Shown: piece after piece, positions 31,958 through 43,300 of the stretch
How the letters are laid out: each line of letters starts with the position of its first letter
Numbering within the stretch: the stretch's first letter is position 1
From: Corynespora cassiicola
Lineage: Eukaryota; Ascomycota; Dothideomycetes; Pleosporales; Corynesporascaceae
Reading direction: 5' to 3'
NCBI GenBank assembly: GCA_022059125.1
Contig: JAEUWY010000005.1
Coordinates: 6,386,001-6,450,000 of the forward strand
Length of the DNA: 64,000 bases
The notes under the pieces: generated by a model
Told to the model about the DNA's origin: nothing
Database searches by the model: none
The model's input: only the letters and a program-made list of their open reading frames with translations
Position numbers and translations under genes: made by a program

Positions 31958-31995
31958 CGCAGCACGCAGCAGCACGCAGCACGCAGCACGCAGCC
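31958..31995. repeat. Short tandem repeat of GCAGCAC-type units
   Basis: Repeated CGCAGCA units with one extra AGC triplet. It is a simple sequence repeat in non-coding DNA. Confidence 0.7.
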
Positions 31996-33339
31996 CCCCG
32001 CGGCGGCTGACGGGGGCCGCGACCTGCCACTTTGATGCCGTCGGCCGGCGAATCGCCATCGAATCGCTGCCTCTCAGCTCGCCTCCGCCGCCGTCAGCAT
32101 GTCCAATCTCACGAGCGCCGCCTCGCCCGCCTCGCCCGTCTCGCCCGTGTCTGGCTGTTCACGTGCGGCGTGCGGGCGGGCCGTCCATGTCCACGAAACA
32201 TGTCCCGGGAACCCCCTCCTACCGCTCCCCACGCGGGGAACGCCCCATTGTCCTGGCTGTCCGGCCTCCATTCTGACGTCCGCGCTCGCCCACCTCGCTC
32301 GCTCGCATCGCATCGCGCACGCTAATCGGGAGCCTCAGATGCGAGAGATCATCGCTCCCCTCTCGAGCCTCCCATCGTCCCGGCGTCCCGGCTTGCTGCG
32401 CTGATCTACCGCGGGGTTTCTCCAGCCGGCCCGACTGCTGCATCTACCCGCAGCCCTCACGAACAAGAGCCTCTGCATGCAATGCTGCAGGGTGTGGAGA
32501 CGGCGAGACGAATCGGCGCCTCACTCCCACCCGGCAGTCACCGACCCTCGTGCGTTGTCCAGCCATTCCTGCTGTCGCCAAAATCCTGTTGCGCTCCATC
32601 GCCCCACGCCTTTTGCAAGTATGAGATCATACCCCGTTCCCTGCCCATATATCCGAAAACTATATCTGGGGGTGATGAAAGGACGCATCGATGCACTCTT
32701 TGTTTCGTTCCGTCATGGGGTGGGTTTTGCCGACGGGTGAATGCGATTCATGCTGCACTGCGCTGCGCTGCGCTGCGCTGCTGCGGAGACGGCTTGTTTG
32801 TTTCTCCAGACGTGTTTCAAATGACGCTGCTAGCTCTGCGTCTCCATCTCGTCACTTGGCCAGTTCCAGCGCACTCACTCATCACGGCGGTTCAGACTCT
32901 TACCTGGCCACGTTGTGGTGCAGGGTTTGTCGTGTTCTGGAATCAGCGTGCAGCAGAGGCCAATGCTGCGAGATCCAGATGCGCTTCTATTTACGGCCAG
33001 CTGAACATGCCGGTATTTGACTGCGAGCCGAGGCGGAGTGAGCTCCGCTGTCTTTATTCGTTTCAGTGTTATGCAGGCAATGAGGAAAAAAAAGTCTTTT
33101 ATTGAGGATAAATACACAAAACTAAAAGGTTTGTGGCACGACAGCAGTTTCATCAAGGATAATTCTCGAGATTTCTGGATGAACGCGGGGAGCGTAGAGG
33201 ATTGATGAAGCTCAGAGTGGGGACCCGCCCAAACACAGCGTGGCTACCCCATTCGTCACATCCCTGCGCCCATCACATGACGGTCAGCCATGTGGCAGCC
33301 ACGTTCGACATGTCATGCACACCACCAAGCCTGTCTTGG

Positions 33340-35426
33340 TCATTGCATGGAATGCCACGAATGTGTTGTAGAGTCCGGAGCCTGCAGCTGCCCAATAGAA
33401 TCCTGCATGTACGAATCCTCCATGCCCATAATCATGTCCAGGCCGCCCTCGGGCGCCGACACTTGGTTGACATGTTGAAAGACTTCGGCGAGGGTGTACC
33501 CCATGGCCGGCGCAGTAAAGAAGACCTTTAGCTTGGGCATCGTCTGGTATCTCGTGGCGGCGGCTGCATCGTCGAGCGTCCTGCTCAGCTGGCTGAAGAA
33601 GTCGACCAGAGGCGCCAGTCCCGGTCCCCAAAGGTCATTGTCAAATGCCGAAATGTCGTCGATGATGCAAAACACAGTCACTCGGCTCATGTTGTAGAGG
33701 AGCCTTTGGAACAGCTCAAACTGGCTTCTCCCGTCGTTTTGGGCCAGGCCCGCGTAGAGCGGCTCGTCGATAAATGGCAATTCGCCGACAAAGTGCTGGA
33801 GAAGCTGGTGGTTCAAGGTTTTCATGAGTCCGTGGGTCCCTGCGAGTGGATCGTTTGGGGAACTGTGGAGGCCGCAGTAGTAGTACAGAGGGATGGCCAT
33901 GGGCCTCAAGGACTGGAGGACTCCGATAAACCGCGTCGAAAGGGACGTCAATGCACCAGAGGAGCCGTCTATCTTCGATTCTCGTATCAAGTCGTTGGCC
34001 ACGAAAAGTCCAGATGTCTGAGATACCGTCCAATCGCGGAAGAGGGGGGCTTCGAGTATCCGCAGTGCCCTGTATTCATCGTCGCTTTGTGCGGTATCAG
34101 GTGCTTGTGACTGAGCCAAATCGTTTGCAGTCAAATTGGGGTCGAGTTGGAGTACTTCTAGTAGCCTATTCACAGGAATGCGAAGTGGTTGATGGTAGCT
34201 TGCTACGTTCTGGTGATCCCTCATGTTGTCGTCTAAGCAGGCAGGTTAGTTTGGCACAGAAGGGTGAGAGCTTGGACTGACAATTTCCTGGCAAAACTAT
34301 CAAATGTTATTAAATACCACAGTTATTTGGCTCATTGCTTACTTACAATACGATGACAACAAATGGTCTCGCATGCAGTCTTTGAAGGCTTGTAAAATGC
34401 GTTCCGCCTTTCGCTCAATTCTTTCCTCGAGCCTATCGAATTGTGCCCCCATTTGGTTGTTGGTATGGCTCACGATTTGATGAACTTGCTGGACGCGAAG
34501 ATGCAACAGGGAATTGACTCTGTCTCCAAAAGTCTGGGCCGCACTGGTAATCAAATTCATGCGCTCCTGCAGCTGTTCGCCGTACCCACCCTGTAACCCG
34601 AAAACTTTGGCGAATTCCTCTATGATGCAATGTTAGTGTTCTCTGTGAAGATTGTTGGAAGCAAACAATTGTACTCACTCAGTCGCCCTTTGTCCAGCCA
34701 ATGGACCATCGCCACAGTCCCTTCAAGGATTGCAACAAAGAGTTGCTCTGCCTTTTGGCACAAGAGTGCATCTGACTCATAAACGCGAAGCATATCCTCA
34801 GCGCTGTCGACAGTCTCTGATAATGAGCCCAACATCTTCATTACCTCTTCTCTCGTTTTTGAGAGCTTGGCGGCGGCCTGACCGAATCAGTATCGAGAAG
34901 AGTTTCATGACCATGTTGATTACCTCAAAGAAAAGCGTCAACGCACTGCAAACAGTGGCAGTATAGTGGTTTTCTGACAAGGGCTTCATCCACGCCTGAA
35001 TTGTCGGTATCCATACAACCATCCGGTTGGTGGCTCTTGTCGTCCGACTCATTTTGTCGCGATTTTGCGTTCTTTGAATCGCATCTTCTGCCTCCTTTTT
35101 GACATTTTCCCAAGTTGGAGCTTTCCCCTGGCCACTGTATTTTGTGAAAATGCGATACGACTCTAGGCTCTTTTGTGTCTTTACGTCGTCGATGAAGCTG
35201 CGAAATTTGTCGATTGATCCAGCAGTTCTGCTACGCGTTGGACTCGGTTCGCATGGCTATAGGATACTTACTCGATGGAAAACACCGGTTTCTGAGGAAC
35301 TGTTTGCGGGGTGACGGTCGTCACAGCCTTGTTGAATGCTTCGTGGAATCTGGGCGCATCATGTCGAAGAAATTGATCTACGAGCTTGCTATCGGCTGCC
35401 TGCGATAGTGGATGGGGGCTGGGCAT
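33340..35426 (-). CDS. DUF7708-type protein with NACHT-like region
   Basis: Six exons: 35426-35272, 35197-34924, 34877-34679, 34619-34347, 34296-34282 (15 nt) and 34232-33340, about 602 residues. The N-terminal part (SGQGKAPTWENVKKEAEDA, WIPTIQAWMKPLSENHYTATVCSALTLFFE, AEDMLRVYESDALLCQKAEQLFVAILEGT) resembles the helical DUF7708 domain found before NACHT modules in fungal STAND-like proteins. A coiled coil follows (GAQFDRLEERIERKAERILQAFKDC). The C-terminal part looks like a NACHT region: SGLFVANDL stands where a P-loop is expected but has no GxxxxGK[ST], while VTVFCIIDDISAFD resembles Walker B. No WD40, ankyrin or TPR repeats follow. Fungal relatives are linked by inference to non-self recognition; activity as an NTPase is doubtful here. 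Confidence 0.7.
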
Positions 35427-36148
35427 TTTTGCGTTATGCAAAACTCAGCAAACCGTGAATTTGTTCTGTTGGAAATTAAGAAATGACATAAAAGCACATA
35501 TGAGTTTCGGGGAGAGCGAACAAGGCTGTGTCACAGGTGCTTACACGTCCCTGTATCTCCGGTGTACGGCAGATACTTGCGTCGCGTAATGTGCGAGATT
35601 AATAATTCAGTTTGGGGGCCATGTTTCTTCACAGATGCATGTTAAGAAATACACTGCATGTGCCATCGCTGACCATGACCATATATGATGGCCAGTCTGT
35701 ACTAATATGCATTGGTTTCTATTATCGGCGAAATATCCATCAGGCTTGTACTACTCATATGCACCTGAGGCATTTCTAGTGTTGCCAACGATACGTAGTA
35801 TCCAATGGGACATGTTTAACAAGGCTCTTCTTCCGTAAATAGTTGGCGAGCCCGGGAATGTAAGCGCCAAACACGAAGCGAATACGCTGCGGAAGGATTC
35901 GCAGTGATGCCACCGGTCAGATGAAGGAAGTAGCACATGTGAACCTAGTTACATTATCAGTACCACTCCAATCTCCGCCCCCGCACCAATGTTGGCTCCT
36001 GTCCGTATGTAACATAATCTCTTTAATAGACCCTATAGCCCACAGTTTGGCTCTTTGACTGCATAATATTCCCTGTGTAAAACCATCATCCTATTTTCAC
36101 CCTCATCGCTCGAGTCAGTCAGACTTATAACCTTTGGTGGTTGGCAAG
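35427..36148. other. Intergenic region between divergent genes
   Basis: 722 bp between the DUF7708-type gene and the AAA ATPase gene. It is AT-rich with no recognised feature and probably contains both promoters. Confidence 0.5.
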
Positions 36149-39100
36149 ATGGACAGCCTCGACAACCCAGAATCTGTTAATAGCACCAACAAAACTGCAC
36201 CTGAAGGGTTACCCAGCGATTCTAAGATTTCGGAGCAGCAAAGTCTTATCAGTGGTGCCAATGGGGTATTTGAAGCGACAGTTAATGAAACTGATTCAAA
36301 GCCTGCCGCCGCTGGGGGCAAAATTCGAAGCAACTGCGAGGCCACGAAAGATACATGTCATGACGAAAAGCCTCCCGAAAATTTTGATCCAGATGAAGAA
36401 CCAGCCGATCACGAAAATCTGGCACAAAATTATGCAGACAGGCATGAGAGGAGGATTTCGATCCAGCAACGCAGAGAAGAAAGAGACAAGCAAAGATGGC
36501 ATCACATCCGGTACATGCGTCTGCTTGATGATCGTTTGGATTCCTTGGAGCATGATGTCTGGGAAGTACTTGGAATTCCAAAGGAAGAACTAAAAACAAA
36601 GTCAGATGGTTCAATGTGTATTCCTGGGATCAAGTACATGTCTTGGGATGAATACCAGGAAAAAAAGGGGGACCGGAAACCTCTTGAGGATGGACATTCC
36701 GCGATTGACGTTCTGATTGATGAACCAGTCTGGTTCGAAAGAACGCTGTCCTACTACTTGAGAGGGGAACATCAAAAAGAAAAGTCCAACTACGTGGAGA
36801 GTAGTGCCCTTTACGAAAAAGTGCCGGAGAGAATGAGAATCAACTCCGCGGATTTGGTCAAAGCCTTGCGAGAGTTTTCACCCAACGGGATGCTCACGTA
36901 TGAAGATAGAAGCCGCATTATCATGAGGAGGCCATTCAAGTTCCTCACACACAACGATGAACATTTGAGAAAATTTACTGAGAATAAAGAAAAGGAACTT
37001 GCGAAGATGGCTCAAGCAAAGGAGCATTCAAGAGAGGCTGAGAAGAACAAGCGTCCAGATTCAGCTCCTAGCGAAGCCAAGGATCTCGAGGCAAAGGACG
37101 TGTACGATGCAGATGCTTATTCAGCATTGGAGCGTACGATCGAGCACCTGCATCTTCTGTTGCGTTTTACTTTCAACTTTCTCGCTTCATTAAAGGCCAC
37201 TGTTCCGAAACGTGAGCGAATTTCTTTCCAAGACGTGCATTTTCTATTCAGTTCTGGGCAAATCCTTCACATCAGGCATAAAGAACACCCTCAAAAAATG
37301 TGGAGGCTCGTTCAAATCACTGGTGGCAACAGGTATTTGAGGCCGTATAACCATGATGAAGAGGAAAGAGCAGGATGTAAAAGCGAGAGAAAGGACAGCT
37401 TTAGTCCATTTGTTTTGAGCTGCTATTTTCTAGCCTTCGACGGCACACGATTTCGCCGCGTCTTTCAGGATTTTGCCATTCCTTACTTCTCTGGAGAGAT
37501 GCCAATGAAAAAGTTATGGATCCTCCCATTGGAAGTAGCAAGCGAAAACGGACTGGTCAATAGAGAGCACGTTTATCAAGAAAACCAGCAATACTTGGAG
37601 TGTACGCGCACACGACATTTCAACTTTACTGGGCGGACGCTTGAGAAGGATTCTCTAGGAAAGAGACTCAAACTGGATGACCATCCAAATCACCCGAGCT
37701 ACGCTGTACCAGAATTTGTGGATGGGAATGTCATGATTGATTTCGATAAAGCTTATCAACTAAACCCATGGTGGCGGACCAATAACGATGACTTTGTCCT
37801 GTACAAGGTCAATCCGAGAGAGTGGGAATCGCTCCGATATGAAGGATATGGCCCAAAGGAATCAATCCAGGGCGACTTTGCCATTGATGTGCTTTGCAAG
37901 GAAAATTTTCTGGATGAGGAGGATAAAAAGATTGAAAACTGGGACAACGGGAAGGTTGAGGGTGATGACATGCTCGTTCTGCCCGATAGGGTTCCGGCCT
38001 TTTTTCTACGCTCGAGAAAATGGGGTATGTTGCATCTATACCATTGCATTGCCTGAAGCTAAATAAGTTAGTTTTCATTCCAATTGGAACCGAAACAAAG
38101 AACGGTGTTCAGACAGGCTCCCTCAAGAAGGTAGAAAAGTCTGACGAGGCCTGGAATAATCTCCAGTTACCAGGAGAGGAAAATGAAGATCAGCGCACAA
38201 GCCACAAGTACATTGTTCAATCACTCGTGGATAGGCACTTTGCCAAAGGCATGAATCTCGACATTGTGCGCAACAAGGGTAATGCAGTTCATTTCCCCAA
38301 ATAAGATTAAAAATGTTCAAGAGACTGACTAGACTTAGGGCGCGGTCTTATAGTCTTGCTGCATGGAGCACCTGGGGTTGGAAAGACTTCGACGGCAGAG
38401 TGTGTTGCAGAAGCAGAGGGTAAACCTCTATTGCCCATTACGTGCGGTATGTGATTACATGTCCAATTATGCCGGCGCAAAAGCTGACATACTAAAGGCG
38501 ATCTCGGTCTCGATCCACAAGAGGTGGAAAAAAACTTGAGCAAACACTTTGAACTTGCTCAGCATTGGGAATGCATTCTGCTACTTGATGAGGCCGATGT
38601 TTTCCTGGCAGCACGCCGTTTGGAAGACCTCAATAGAAATGCTCTGGTTTCCGGTAAGCCAGTATCAACACTGAGTTATATTAAGCAGTCACGGAACTAA
38701 CAGTTCATGCAGTCTTCCTAAGGATCCTCGAATACTATGAGGGCATACTTTTCTTGACTACCAACAAGGTGGGCTTGATCGACGAAGCTTTCAAATCTCG
38801 AATTCACATGGCGCTCCATTATCCATGGCTCGACGAAAGCCAGACGATTAACATATGGAAGTCATTGGTGCACAGGGCCAAGTCTGACACAAGTTTGGTT
38901 ATTGATGAGGTTGAAATTATAGTTTTGGCCAGCCAACTCTGGAACAAACAGGTAAACTCTCCCCATGGAAAAGGACCAGATGGCAAGGCTCCGGGATGGA
39001 ATGGTCGCCAGATTAAGAATGCGTTTATGAGTGCGATAGCTCTCGCACAGTACGAAGCGAAAAAGAAGAAACCATCTGGAGACTCTGGCACACCAACGCG

Positions 39101-39698
39101 CGTCATTTTGAGCAAGAAACATTTCAATACTGTGGAAACAGCCTCCAAGGCGTTTGATGACTATCTCTGGAAGGTTCACGCATACAAGAATGATTCCAAA
39201 CTGGCAGAAGCCGGGAGATATCGAGTTGATGGGTATGGTTACAGTCTTCCGGGCTTGAACACAAACGCAAATGTAGTTCAGTACCCGGCTCCTGTGACCA
39301 CCTATCACCAAGTAGCCGTCCCACCCCAAAACCAATACGCATATCAGACCGGAGCGAGTTTTCAGGCGCCTTCAGTACACCCGCAGCCAGTGAACATGGG
39401 ACCCCCTCAGCCGGTAAACATGGCACCTCAACCGCCACCGAATCAGGGGTATGCCATTCGAGGAGAAACTGTCCCTGTACAAAATCAAGGACAATTTCAA
39501 CAATCAGGCTATCAGCAGCATGTGGAATATCAGCAATACCCCGGCCAGGTTCCTCAACAACCACATCTGCGCACTTCATCTGAGCAGCATCCGCAACAGT
39601 CACAGGGCGTGCAGAATATGTACAGTGGTAACAGCGCCTATAGTCAACTACCTGTGCAGCCAAACCCAGACCGTCAGCAAAGTTCTTTTCAGGGGTAG
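36149..39698 (+). CDS. DUF7025-type AAA+ ATPase with Gln/Pro-rich tail
   Basis: Five exons: 36149-38024, 38072-38278, 38339-38446, 38498-38653 and 38713-39698, about 1111 residues. The long N-terminal half holds the DUF7025 region (EDRSRIIMRRPFKFLTHNDEHLRKF, FLASLKATVPKRERISFQDVHFLF, LSCYFLAFDGTRFRRVFQDFAIPYFSGEM). The AAA module has Walker A GAPGVGKT, Walker B CILLLDEADVFLA, sensor 1 TTNKVGLIDEAFKSRIH, and the small domain with WNGRQIRNAFMSAIALAQ. The last ~170 residues are Gln/Pro-rich, with repeated QPVNM motifs. The family is expanded in filamentous ascomycetes and its substrate is unknown. The ATG at 36149 is used; the preceding TTG is not credible. The fragment at 1-330 is a paralogue. 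Confidence 0.9.
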
Positions 39699-40392
39699 CA
39701 AGTATGATGCGCTAAATGCATGACTTCTTCCATAGATGACTATCTCGACGTGACATAATTCTTTAGATAGATTATTTCTGTATTCGTTCAAACTTTTTTG
39801 GTTGTATGAGCAGTGGACATAATAACCACAAACTCGTAACCTCCTCTCAATAGTCGAATTTCATCATTCTTATCAATATCCATCTGGTTGCAGGGATGGA
39901 GTCCAATGCTGAGTGGTGAGACCATTGATGACTAAGCGTCGACTGGAGCGCGTAGACAAAATCGTGTCCTTAAGCCATAGCAACGTCAATAAGTCTCTAG
40001 GCCTCGAATCAAACATTTACCATGACATGAAGAAATTTTCAGTGCTTATAATGTGCTATATCATCAGATTCAAAGCACGTGACTGCCCTCAGCTGCCCAG
40101 TGGACGCGCTGCCTTTGAATCCGTGACGTAAATAGTCAGCAGGTCCGAGTCTACATCGTTCCCTGTTCTTCATCTGGCGGTCTTGATGCTAGGATTTATC
40201 AACAACCACCCCAGCCTATATTGCCGAGATCCAACGCGAGTCCGAGCGCGTCGGAGCGGCGCGATCACGTGGAGTTTGCGCACTGACCGCCTTGGCAGCG
40301 GTCGCAACAACAACAAAGTGCCCGACGATTGATCTTTTTGCGACCAACTTCCACCAACACCACAACAACGTACGCGCACCTCCGACATCACC
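39699..40392. other. Intergenic region
   Basis: About 690 bp between the AAA ATPase stop and the nucleoporin start. Its AT-rich proximal part is probably 3' UTR and its GC-rich distal part the nucleoporin promoter. Nothing else recognised. Confidence 0.5.
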
Positions 40393-43300
40393 ATGTCCAA
40401 GCGTGGCGCCAGTCGGGAGCTCACCAAGGACATTGCCGAGTCCAAGGAGGGATGGGAGGAGCCGGTCGACTCGCCAAAGACGGCCACCGCTGCTCAAATG
40501 GCCAACCGCAAGTAAGTGGATGCGACCGCGACTTTTTCGCAAATGTGTGCTGACGTGCGGCCTTGCAGAATCAAGAGCGTAAGAGGCAGGGCGCGCCCGC
40601 AAAACGCGGCCGTCTCCGTTCCCATGCCCCTCGAAAATCCCTTTGCCGCGCCTGCTCCGTCGTTTGGCCAGTCTGCACCGCAGCCCGCCGCTCAAACCTC
40701 GTTTGGGTCAAATGGGTCTGACCAGTCGTCGAGTTCGTTCAACTTTGGCGCATCGTCGCAGCCGTCGACCACGTTTGGGTTTGGTCAGTCGCAGCCACAG
40801 CAGAATACGTCGTTTGGATTTGGATCGTCGCAGCCGCCACAGACCCAACAGGCAAACGGTTCATTTGGTTTTGGACAACAGCCGCAGCAATCTTCGAGTT
40901 TGTTTAGCTTTGGCGGTGGCAGTAGCAACAGCGGCGGTGCTGGGTCGCAGCAAGGTTCCAGCTTGTTCAGCTTTGGACAGTCGCAGCCTGAAAACGTCTC
41001 CACGGGAGTCCAGTCTCCGGCGACGCAGACGTCTACCCTCTTTGGCTCGCAGGTATGTTTGGCCAGTTGCATTTTTACCTGGCCAGTCTAACGGTTTGTA
41101 GCAGACCACCGCGGCCGAGGAAAAGCCCGCAACACCGGCTTCCAATCCATTCAATTTTGGACAGGTAGAGTTTGCCCTTCGAGAGTGTCTGAGTCTTCCC
41201 AATTTCTTACCAGGCACAGTCATCGACCGCACCGTCCCCAAGCACATTCAATTTCGGCCAACAGGTATACACCCCCACTATGCCGGACATTTGTTTGTTC
41301 AACATCTCACTAGAAACCAGTCAACGGCGCCGCAGTCTTCGAGTCTATTCAGTTTTGGACAGCAATCGACCGCACCGCCAGCTGCGAGCCAATTCAGTTT
41401 TGGACAGCAGGCCCAGCCTAGCCCTCAAAAGGCATCGAATCCATTTGGCTTTTCGCAGTCGGAACAGTCTGCACCGCAACAGACCTCGACGTCCTTTGGC
41501 TCTACACAAGGAACGCAGCCGGCGAGCCAGTCGACATCTACACCCTTTGGCTCTGCGCAAGAATCGCAGCCGTCGACTCAATCCACCACCCAGAGCAGCC
41601 TGTTCAATTTTGGAGGCTCTACATCCAAGCCGGCCTCAAGCACAGAGCAGACTGCCGCACCAGCATTTGGTTCCTTGAGCGCCAAAACCCCCGAGCCTCC
41701 GTCCAACTCTCTTTTCAACTTTAAGCCTCAGACACAAGAGCAAGAACGGCCAGTATCACAGCATTCGGACAAACCGGCCGCGGAGGGATTCAAATTCTTT
41801 GGCGCTTCCCAGAGCCAGTCCAAGCCCGCCGAGGCCAAACCTGCCGAGTCTTCGCCTGCGCCGTCGAGCCTCTTCAATTTTGGTGGCTCTACCCCGAAGC
41901 CGGCATCTAGCATGTTCAACGCAAAGCCACAAGAACAGGCGACGCCGGCACAGTCGACCCCTGCATTCTCTTTTGGAGGTTCTGCGTCGCAAAAGGACGA
42001 TTCCACACCGCGTCCTTCGAGCACATTTACGTTTGGAAGTCCCGCGCCGCAAAAAGACGAGTCGACACCGCGCCCTTCGACGCCTTCAGCCGGTTTCTCG
42101 TTCCAGGGCTCCACGCAGCAGGAAGACTCGACTCCTCGTCCCGCAAACGACTTTGCGTTTGGCGCCTCTACATCGCAAAAGGAGCAGCCCAAGCCTGTCA
42201 ATGGATTTGCGTTTGGCAACGCTTCGGAGAAGGAGCAGCCCAAGCCGGCCAGTGGGTTTTCATTTGGTGATGCATCCCAGACTGAACAGCCTAAACCTGC
42301 CAGTGGGTTTACGTTTGGTGGCGCATCTCCGCAAAAAGAGCAGCCCAAGCCTGCCAATGGATTTGCATTCGGAGGCGCCTCTCCGCAAAAGGAACAGGAC
42401 ACGCCACCAGCGGCCAGCCTCTTTTCGTTTGGAGGCTCGACCCAGCAGAAGCCAGTGGAGGCACCCCAAGAGTCTCCAGCCGAAACTGTCGAAGCACCCA
42501 AGGCCAACGCGAGTGCGCTTACCTCTTCGATGCCGACTCTGACCAGCGGATCAGCACCCCCCGCCAAATCACTCTCCCCGACCAAGGCAGCGCCTGTTGG
42601 CGAGCCTGCGCCCACCCCAGCTGCCGGCAAACCGGAGCTTCCAAACCTGCTCAAAGCACATGTTCCCAAGAGTTGGAGCGTGTCTGCTCCGGACGAATCG
42701 CTCGACACGATCCCAGGCCTTGCCGTTCAGTTGGCTACTCTCAACGACAGATATCGTGCAAAGTTGGCGACTCTAACTCCCATGGCAGATTGGACCGCAT
42801 TGTCCGCCTGGCACCAGAAAGAATCCGCGGCGATTGTGGAACAAATCGTCAGCGCCAAGAAACAGCACGCAGCCGCCAAGGGCGTGACTGGACACGAATC
42901 CAGCCTGTCCGTGAAGCGCAAGGCCAACGAGGAGCCCGCTCACGAGGATGAAATCACCCCCTCTGCCGCCAAAAAGGCCAAACCCACCACCGAAACCACC
43001 TTTTCGTCGACGGCGAGCGAGACTGCGCCATCACCGTCGACTCACACATCCAGCCTTTTCGGCAAGATTGTCAGTGATACCCCAGCCAGTGCAGCTCCTG
43101 CGCAGGAAAAGCCTTCTGGCTTCAGCTTCACTCCTACGCGTGAAAGCCCTTCCGAGTCCGAGGCCTCTACCGAGTCCAAGTATGCCTTGTCCGAGACGAG
43201 CAAGCCGGGCGACAAGGTCACACCCGGCTCTGGCTTCAGCTTCAAGCCTTCATCCGGCGCCAGCAAGCCCGCCTCTGGGTTCTCTTTTGCTGGAGCTTCC

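Larger units (their letters stand above)
31187..33339. other. GC-rich gene-poor region with short tandem repeats
   Basis: About 2.15 kb with many overlapping open frames on both strands, as expected of GC-rich DNA, and none with a domain signature. It contains low-complexity repeats: GAGCAGGTGG-type units at 31601-31630, CAGCACG units at about 31958-31995 and CTGCG units at about 32755-32785. Much of it is probably the promoter and long 5' leader of the serine-rich protein gene. Confidence 0.5.

Noticed and set aside
31601..31995. Possible CRISPR-like or satellite array
   Set aside because: Only a few very short imperfect units without spacers; simple low-complexity repeats in a eukaryotic genome.
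31190..33105. Many open frames of 70-200 codons in the GC-rich region
   Set aside because: They overlap on both strands, have Arg/Pro/Ser-rich compositional translations and no family motif, as expected of GC-rich non-coding DNA.
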